From the NCBI GenBank assembly GCA_018401565.1, contig JAGYKS010000031.1:398689-462688 (forward strand): a DNA stretch of 64,000 bases. Direction: 5' to 3'. This DNA comes from Acidimicrobiales bacterium (GTDB lineage Bacteria > Actinomycetota > Acidimicrobiia > Acidimicrobiales > Acidimicrobilacustridaceae). Positions 58,054-64,000 of this stretch are shown here, piece after piece. Below the pieces are notes generated by a model. It had not been told where the DNA came from. It searched no databases and saw nothing but the letters and a program-made list of their open reading frames with translations. Both the position numbers and the translations under genes were made by a program. Position 1 is the stretch's first letter. Every line of letters begins with the position of its first letter.

Positions 58054-59569
58054 CGGCATCTCCGTTGTCGTCGTTGGCGATCGGCGCCCCGCCCGGCAGG
58101 AGGATCCCAGCCCGCAACGCCGCTTCGAACCCGGCGTTGGGCTGGGCGGTGGGCACCGCCACACGCAACTCGGCCAGGGCGTCGTCGAACCCCATGCCGG
58201 TGACGGCCATCGAATGCAGGATCGACGCCGTGGGTGTGCGCGATTTCGACCCCACGCAGTGCACCAGCACGGTGCGCCCCTCGGCCCGCAACTGGGCGAT
58301 GATGCCCGCCACGTCGGCCAGCACGAACTCCAGGTGCGGGTTGGCCTCACGAGACGCATCGTCCACCAGCCACACCTCGATGTGGTTGCCGGGCTCGACG
58401 CCGGCCGCCGGGGCTTCGTCGATGCCGAGGCGGCACAGTGACACCACGGCGTCGACCCCGTCGGGGAGCGCACGCACGCTGTCCACCCCGCCCAACATCA
58501 CTCCGGGGTCGTGCGGGTGTTGTTCGAGAATGCGGGTGACGTCGCCCCAGTGCGAGTAGTCGAACACGTCCATGGTCGGCCACCGGGCACCGTCGCCGGC
58601 ACCGTCGGTGGCCACCAGCACCGACAGGTGCACCAGGTCTCGGGCACGCAAGCCGGGCCAGCCGTACAGCAGCCGGCTCCAGTACGACGGCACCGCCGAC
58701 GCCCCGTAGGCCGCCCCCAGCAACGACCCGGCGATGGCGGCCACGGTGTCGGCGTCACGCCCGCCCCGCACGGCCGCCTCGACGCCCAGGCGCAGGTGGT
58801 CGGCGTGGAACTCCCCGGCGCCACGGGTGAGGTTGATCGCCGACCACGCCCCCTGAAACGCCTCCACCACCCACCCGTTTCGGGTGAACTCATCCGGGCG
58901 GCTGTGCTCGGCGGTGGCGATGTGCCGCTCCCACCTGCGTTGCGATGGCGGCTTGAGGGCGTCAAGGCCCACCGTGATGTCGAGTTCGCCGGTGAGCACG
59001 GCGTGCCGGATGGCCAGGCACCACAGCACGCACGCCTCGCCGGCGTCGGGGTCAAAGTGCGTGAGTTGACTCACCTGCGTGGCCGCCTCGATGAGACCGT
59101 CCACGTCGTGCAGGTACGCCAGGGCCACCGGGGCCGTGCGCATCAACGACCCGTTGCCGGCGGTGTGGCCGGTGTCGGCGTGCAGTTGCGACGACGCCGC
59201 CAGCAACGCTGCGCCGGTGATCACACCGCCGGTCTGGTCGTGGGCGTCGTCGAGCACGGTGCGGGTCTGGGTGCCCACGTCCATGGACTGCACCGACCAC
59301 CCGTACCACTGCGCCGCCAACCGGTCGTGGGCTTCGGGGCTGCGCAGGTCGAGCCCCGCCGCTGCGGCCTGGGCGATGACCACGGCCATGTCGGTGTCGT
59401 CGGTCCACTGGCCCTCACCCCACGGTCCCGATCCACCGCCCATCATCACCGGGGTGAACTCCGGGATCGGCGGCCCGAACTCGTAGCCGGCGCCCAGTGC
59501 GTCACCGCACGCCATGCCCAGCAGCACGCCGGCCGCCCGATGGATTTGTGATGCAGTGAGTTCACTCAT
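58046..59569 (-). CDS. ADP-ribosylglycohydrolase fused to a dual-specificity-phosphatase-like domain
   Basis: 507 residues in one intact frame. Residues ~1-330 form an ARH/DraG-type hydrolase: GVLLGMACGDALGAGYEF, the Mg-binding WTDDTDMAVVIA, TAGNGSLMRTAPVAL and GRDADTVAAIAGSLLGAAYG. It would remove ADP-ribose from proteins or hydrolyse ADP-ribosyl adducts. Residues ~345-490 form a Cys-dependent phosphatase-like domain, with CRLGIDEAPAAGVEPGNHIE and the P-loop VLVHCVGSKSRTPTASIL (HC-x5-R). Both active sites look complete. Start ATG 59569. The fusion links ADP-ribose removal with dephosphorylation, as in the ARG-phosphatase (ARPP) contexts. DUF3293 follows with overlap. Confidence 0.88.
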   Translation of the reverse strand: MSELTASQIHRAAGVLLGMACGDALGAGYEFGPPIPEFTPVMMGGGSGPWGEGQWTDDTDMAVVIAQAAAAGLDLRSPEAHDRLAAQWYGWSVQSMDVGTQTRTVLDDAHDQTGGVITGAALLAASSQLHADTGHTAGNGSLMRTAPVALAYLHDVDGLIEAATQVSQLTHFDPDAGEACVLWCLAIRHAVLTGELDITVGLDALKPPSQRRWERHIATAEHSRPDEFTRNGWVVEAFQGAWSAINLTRGAGEFHADHLRLGVEAAVRGGRDADTVAAIAGSLLGAAYGASAVPSYWSRLLYGWPGLRARDLVHLSVLVATDGAGDGARWPTMDVFDYSHWGDVTRILEQHPHDPGVMLGGVDSVRALPDGVDAVVSLCRLGIDEAPAAGVEPGNHIEVWLVDDASREANPHLEFVLADVAGIIAQLRAEGRTVLVHCVGSKSRTPTASILHSMAVTGMGFDDALAELRVAVPTAQPNAGFEAALRAGILLPGGAPIANDDNGDADV

Positions 59570-59737
59570 GACGCTCCAGTGTCTTTGGGGGTTGCTGACC
59601 CATCGGTTGGGCCGAGATCGTTCGATGGCCGTACCAACAGGCTGTCAACATCTCACTGGTACATCGCCACGGGAGACCCAAATGGTGCACGACGATCCAA
59701 GAACCCAACGCTCAAATGACCCGAAGTGGCCCACCCA

Positions 59738-61365
59738 TCAGATCTTGCTGTGCTGCAAAGCCAGTCGCTCGGCGACCGAGGCCGGACCCACCACCACCAG
59801 TTCACTGACCGCCCGACTGACGCCGATGTACAGCCGCAGTCGTCGCCAATGCCGTCGGGTCTCGTCAATGGCCATGATGACCGTGTCGAACTCCAGACCC
59901 TTGAGTCGATGGGAGGTCCCCACACAGGTGTTGACGTCGTCGGGTTCGATCCTGAGCCTGAAGGCATTGGCCAGGTGGTCACGCAAGGCAGTACCTGACA
60001 CGACCACACCTATGGAACCCGGCTGGCGCCCAGCATCGGCGTAATTGGCCAACAGCTTGCCGGTGATGGCTGCAGCCGAATCAAGATCCGCGGCCTCAAT
60101 GAACCGGCATGGCCATCCCGGTGGTGCTGCCGGTGACGGCTTGGCCCCGTCAAGCCGACGACGCAGCAGGGTGGCGATGGCATCGGCATTGCGGCAATTG
60201 CGGGGCATATCGGCCAGCACCCAACCATCATCCGGTGCTGGCGGAGCAAACCCCGCCTGTAGATGTTCTGGGCGTCGTCGCCCAGCAGCAGCATCCGGCG
60301 GGAACCCGCCGGGTCCAGCAACAACTCGGCCACCTCGAGCCAACGGGGCGAGAAGTCCTGGACCTCGTCGATGACAATGGTGTCGAACACCGCCCCATCA
60401 GAAGGCAGATGGGTGGCGAAATGCTCGGGCACCGTTTCGTTCCACCATTTGGTGACCTCGGTTTTGGACGCACCAGTGCCCGGTTGCCCGAGTTCGGGGA
60501 TTCCGGGGTATTGAGCAGCAGGCGCAGAAAGGGTCCCGCAGCCACACCCTCAAAGCCATCGAAATCCAGGGCGAAACTCCTGCCCAGAGGGTCGTTGTAA
60601 CAGGTCAGTAGAACCCGCTCGCCCCGATCGGCTGCGGCACGCGTCGCACCCACGACTGGGCCAGCGTGGTCTTGCCCGTTCCGTGACCGACCAACAGAAC
60701 AGAACACCCGGCGATTTGCGTCGAGGGTGGCAAAGCCCTCGACCTGTTGCCGACTCATGGTGCGGAGCATGGTTCGCGCCCGGCGATGCTCACGCTCAGC
60801 ATCCCAGTGGAAGTGCGCGTCTGGCGCCAGTTCGCAAATGATGGCGTTTACGGCATCGACCCCGAAACCGTTGATGAGGTAGGCGCTGGTCGCCAGCAGA
60901 TCAATTTTCCCGCCAGCAGGTCACGACTCGACAGGTCGGGACCAAGCAGGACGTTGAACCCTTCGTGGTCGTCGGGAAGGATTCCGGTGAACTCACCAGC
61001 GCGCGGAAACGCCACTGATGGGTGAATTCGATCGATGCCCGCTGACTCCCTTAATGATCGAACGCAACCGTTTGCGTAGTGCATAGGAATTGGTGCAATG
61101 TTTCGAATGGCGACCGTAAACAATCGTCGCCGCGCCAGGTCTTGGCGCGAACAACGGGAATCACTCTGATCTCCACCAGCACCACACCCATGGCCGGATG
61201 CAACAGCACGATGTCGAGTTCTCGGTCCACGCCGTAGTCCACCACAGTGGGAATGATGAACCAGGAATCGGCAAGATCAAGTAGCGCCTCCACCACGGCG
61301 CGCTCGGTGTCGCTGGCTATCTCGTCAAGTGGGTAGTCCTCTGGAACCAGTCTGGCCATCAGCAT
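59738..61365 (-). CDS. NERD-domain UvrD-like DNA helicase (frameshifted)
   Basis: About 540 residues. The N-terminus (RLVPEDYPLDEIASDTERAV, VDYGVDRELDIVLLHPAMGV, VLVEIRVIPV) is a nuclease-related NERD domain with the D...E-x-K-like motif altered (VEIR). The superfamily-1 helicase core follows, with a Walker A region (frameshifted near 60690), VLLTCYNDPLGRSFAL, Walker B DTIVIDEVQDFSPRWLEVA, motif III LLLGDDAQNIYR, motif V THRLKGLEFDTVIMA (read GTSHRLKGLEFD) and motif VI LYIGVSRAVSELVVVG. Frames shift near 61085, 60840, 60690, 60500 and 60240. It would act in DNA repair or defence. The missing Lys in the NERD motif may mean no nuclease activity. Confidence 0.72.
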
Positions 61366-61608
61366 CTCCCCGCTGCTTACACAATGTCAGAGGTGATCGG
61401 CGGCCGATAGTGCCATCGATGGGCACGATAGGAGCCTGATGAGTGGACTGCAGGCAAGAGAATTCGGGCCATCACGAATCGATCGCAGGACCCCTGCGTC
61501 GACGGTCTCAGTCGGAACCCGACCGCACCGTGCCGTCGGGACCCGCCAGCCCGGGAGCACCATCGGCTGCCGGCTTCATCGGCGGCAACAAGGTGCCGTA
61601 CCTCGGTA

Positions 61609-62220
61609 TCAGGACGACAAAGCCAACGTCGAACGGGCTGGTGCGAGTCGGCTGCTCTCCATGCGTCGCGCCGCCGGAATCACCGAGCGTTTGAGTGAAC
61701 CCACGGCGCTGTTGTAGTCCGCCACTGCGGCACCCAGCCGGTCCCCCACCTTGTTGAAATAACCGGCAAAGGTCTGCAACCGGCTGAAGCTCACTTCGCC
61801 TTTACGGCCTCATCGAGGTGCTGGCTATCACAGTCGCCACAGGCTCTCGACCACGGTCAGCGAACTCAACAGCGTGGACGGAGAGACCACAGCCACATTT
61901 CGGTCCATGGCGAACAACAACAGATCGGGCGTCACCCTCAGCGCCCTGATAGCGCCCAGCGCAGGAACAGAACACGCAGCGCCCACGGCGTTGGCCACAC
62001 CATCCACATAGTCCTTTCGGGCCAACGCCTTAATGTGGTCTCGCAGGCGGCCTGCATAGGCGCCGTCGGTCTCGTCGGATGGTTCGTCCCCGTCGAGGGT
62101 CAGGGTGGGCGCCTTGGCGTCAATGACCAGCACCTTGTCGCCGGGGATGGAAATGAGCATGTCCGGACGCATCCCGCCAGCCGACGGTTGCCGCCGCCAA
62201 TCGCCAGGTGATATGCGCAT
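61609..62220 (-). pseudogene. rmuC: rmuC remnant (DNA recombination protein RmuC)
   Basis: The frame from 62220 gives the middle of RmuC: GGMRPDMLISIPGDKVLVID, AKAPTLTL, RLRDHIKALARKDYVDGVAN, ALRVTPDLLLFAMDRNVAVV. After a shift near 61825 the typical C-terminus follows: SFSRLQTFAGYFNKVGDRLG, AAVADYNSAVGSLKRSVIPA, ARRMESSR. The N-terminal coiled-coil half (~150 residues) is absent, and lower-GC DNA takes its place to the right. The linker joining both parts (LWR...DSQHLDEAVKAK) contains stops. The remnant therefore seems truncated at 62220 and not merely frameshifted. RmuC normally limits recombination at inverted repeats. Confidence 0.75.
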
Positions 62221-62838
62221 AGCGCTCAGGCGCTACGATAGAGCTCCATAACCTTCGATTTGCCTGCAAAAACACTGCGCCTCAGTGCCATCAGTTTTAC
62301 GCGCCGTTCGTAACCTTCTTGGCGCCGAACTGCCATAGCTATGATTTATCTGGTAGTGGCGTTAATGCCTGATCGCTTCACGCAAACGTCAGTGTTGTAG
62401 TTCATTGGCCTACTGGTAAATGTTACTTCAGCAACTGCTGGCGGCTAGTTAACTAATATCGTTGGTGTTGGTTGGATATCCAAACATTGCCAACAGAAGA
62501 GCATGGCTGGTAGCAGTCGCCGCTGATGCCTCGCTTCGATACAGGCGGCAGTGAGGGAAGACGGCCTGCTGCAACTGCACAGGCGTCCGACGATTTGGCA
62601 GGCGCTGGCTGCCCGCGCGCTTAATTCGCCCAATGATGACGTTCGCCACGCCATCCGATCTACTCACTCTCTTGGCGAACGCACCAGGCGATCACACCCA
62701 CGCCTGCATTCGCAGACCTGCGCGGGCATCACCGATGACGCTACGCGACCCACAGGTACGGGACCCGCCGGTCACGTTCGGTTGCGGCCGTCTGGGAAGA
62801 ATCTGCTGAACCCAGCACTGAATTGGAAACCGGCAGCG
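62221..62838. other. lower-GC stretch without a confident gene
   Basis: About 620 bases, visibly richer in A/T than the flanks (for example 62330-62480 with TTATCTGG, GTAAATGTTA, TTAACTAATA). At its left edge lies a perfect 16-bp inverted repeat TAGCGC-TCAG-GCGCTA (62220-62235) that abuts the truncated rmuC. A minus-strand frame at 62449-62667 (72 codons; ANVIIGRIKRAGSQRLPNRR, then RSEASAATATSHALLLAMFG) could be a small gene with GTG start, but no family is recognised. The stretch may be the scar of an insertion or deletion. Confidence 0.5.
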
Positions 62839-63435
62839 ATGTACCCCGTGAAGGACCTCGTCAGCCTGACCGACCGGACGGCGACGCATCCAGCGACCTT
62901 GCCGGTGCCCATCACCATCGACCTCCCCACACCCCCGCCCAGCGATCTGGGCCCAGCCGGCTGGCACCGCCACCCGTGTGTGGTGACCCCTGGACTCATC
63001 CTCACCGGCGGACTCCGCCAGAAAACCTGCAGCGTGCCGAGGAGCAACTCGCCACCTGGGTGGCACTCGGGGTCACCCACATCATCGACGTTCGTGAAGA
63101 GGCGTGCGACCAGTCCCTCGTCGCCGTTCACCAACCCCAGGTCCACTACCACTGGCTTGGCGCCCACGACAACGGCGGCCGTCAGGACGACACCTGGTCT
63201 TCCGCCGGGGTGAAGGCGGCGCTGGCTGCACACGCCGAGCCCGACGCCACCGTGCTGGTGCATTGCCACATGGGCATCAACCGTGGCCCGTCCATGGGCT
63301 TCGCCATCCTGTGTGCCTTGGGCTGGACCCTCTGTCGTGGCCCCGACGCTATCTGCCGTCGCTGTCCGACAGGCGGTGCTGTACGCCGAGGACGCCATCG
63401 ACTGGTGGCTGCGAAGCCAGAACGCCACCCCATAA
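62839..63435 (+). CDS. dual-specificity-phosphatase-like protein (frameshifted)
   Basis: About 198 residues. The N-terminus is YPVKDLVSLTDRTATHPATL; the domain begins HPCVVTPGLILTGGLPPENL. VALGVTHIIDVREEACDQSL carries the substrate-loop Asp/Arg, and the P-loop is ATVLVHCHMGINRGPSMGFA (HC-x5-R). Corrected C-terminus AVRQAVLYAEDAIDWWLRSQ ends at TAA 63435. Frames shift near 63013 and 63330. ATG 62839. It probably hydrolyses a phosphoester on a protein or nucleotide. It precedes the ARPP-1-like gene on the same strand by 113 bases, matching the known association of ARPP-1 with phosphatase-superfamily proteins and ADP-ribosylglycohydrolases. Confidence 0.78.
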
Positions 63436-63547
63436 CAACCGTCGCCGGCCGACAGGCAGTTCTGCCAGTGGCCTGACGACGACGACCTGACGTCGGCTGG
63501 GTCATCAGCCGGGTCCGCCGCAACACCTACATCGGAGGTAACTGACA

Positions 63548-64000
63548 TTGCTCGGTACTCATCCCCACCCTCGACAGCGCCTCGGTTGGCGCACCTCACC
63601 CGGGCCGGCATCTCGTTGATCCCGGTGTACCTGCACGGCGACAACCCCCCCGCCGTCGAGTTGCCGACACCGGCACGCTCACCGTCACCGAAGCGCCCAA
63701 CGCCAACGTGCCCACCCTGGTGATCACCAGCACACGCCGGATTGCCGACACTCACCGCCGAGCGCGGGTGCTGCGCGAGCGGCCAGCAGTGGACCCGGGC
63801 GGTGAACAGCGTGCGCTGGTTGCCGGCGGGTGCTGCTCTGGAGGTGCCGGTCCAGTTGCATCGAGCAGGAGGCCGACCGGGGTGGCGAGCGTGAAGTTCG
63901 GCCGGGTCGGCCCCGGTGCGCTTCCCGCCGCATACGCCGGGCCAAGACGTGGTCGGTGGCCGAGAACGTGCGCCACAGCGACGCCCGGGCCAGCGACTCC
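63548..64000 (+). CDS. ARPP-1-like domain protein, partial at right edge (frameshifted)
   Basis: Joining frames gives LIPTLDSASVGAP, LTRAGISLIPVYLHGDNPPA, ADTGTLTVTEAPNANVPTLV and, after a poorly readable stretch, RAVNSVRWLPAGAALEVPVQ then CIEQEADRGGE, KTWSVAENVRHSD. This order (Leu-rich first strand, TVTEAxxxxVPxLxI, a QNRxVNxSxLxPAG-like segment, IPVxCxEQ) is that of the ARPP-1 domain (PF20208), which occurs with ADP-ribosylglycohydrolases and rhodanese/phosphatase proteins. Biochemical role unknown. GGAGGT at 63534-63539 precedes a TTG at 63548. The gene continues beyond the window. Frame breaks near 63590, 63665, 63770 and 63850 lower certainty. Confidence 0.6.

Noticed and set aside
61439..61717. 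92-codon plus-strand frame
   Set aside because: It is antisense to the recognisable rmuC C-terminus, and its residues have shadow-like composition.
1..64000. tRNA, rRNA, intact IS element, CRISPR-Cas or prophage
   Set aside because: No cloverleaf, rRNA motif, transposase motif, Cas motif or phage structural gene was seen on either strand by eye. A tRNAscan and ISfinder search would settle this.

Overview
The window is about 64 kb of high-GC bacterial DNA with strong third-position GC bias. The gene content points to an actinobacterium, probably of the class Acidimicrobiia (inference): a FadE34-like two-domain acyl-CoA dehydrogenase, an MptB-type polyprenol-phosphomannose mannosyltransferase beside a GH38 mannosidase, a SigE-like ECF sigma factor, and a divergent tubulin/vWA operon. 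I saw no rRNA, tRNA, CRISPR array or intact insertion sequence.

A property of the whole window matters for reading it. Many long genes are broken by single-base shifts whose reading continues correctly in the next frame. Where I checked base by base, several shifts sit at a homopolymer (8526-8530, 10346-10348, 12560-12563, 26244-26247, 51356-51358, 52215-52219). Residual indels from a long-read or metagenome assembly are therefore the most likely cause. I join the pieces into one entry and mark the approximate frameshift positions. I use 'pseudogene' only where sequence is really missing (an S-layer-homology tail at 39.8 kb, an rmuC remnant at 61.6 kb).

Layout. 0-12.6 kb: lipid and CoA metabolism (acyl-CoA dehydrogenase, thioesterase, acetoacetate decarboxylase-like, esterase/beta-lactamase-fold hydrolase), a degenerate ABC/cNMP fusion, a toxin-antitoxin pair, SelO and a TRIC channel. 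12.9-16.9 kb: a glycine betaine/choline-type ABC transporter whose binding protein faces the permease/ATPase operon. 17.3-22.7 kb: sulfotransferase, ECF sigma factor with a membrane beta-propeller protein, lipoprotein. 22.7-27.8 kb: mannan-related genes and a DUF218 protein. 27.8-33.0 kb: an NHLP-type peptide exporter (HlyD, ABC1, ABC2) whose C39 peptidase domain is degenerate, followed by a beta-lactamase-fold protein, an Arg-rich repeat membrane protein and a PqqD-like/Tat protein. 36-44 kb: fatty acid hydroxylase, sulfatase with its formylglycine-generating enzyme, lipase, GNAT-AAA fusion, MFS transporter.

44.2-55.4 kb is a minus-strand operon with a membrane protein, a secreted vWA protein, a ~1100-residue tubulin-like GTPase, a ~900-residue membrane protein, a matrixin-like metalloprotease and a Pro-rich membrane protein. 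Overlapping or nearly touching genes suggest that its products form one envelope-associated machine. This is my main candidate for a poorly described system. 55.7-64 kb: an ion channel with an unusual pore sequence, small soluble proteins, an ADP-ribosylglycohydrolase-phosphatase fusion, a NERD helicase, an rmuC remnant in a lower-GC stretch, and a dual-specificity phosphatase next to an ARPP-1-like gene that runs off the right edge. The last group looks like an ADP-ribose/NAD-linked neighbourhood.
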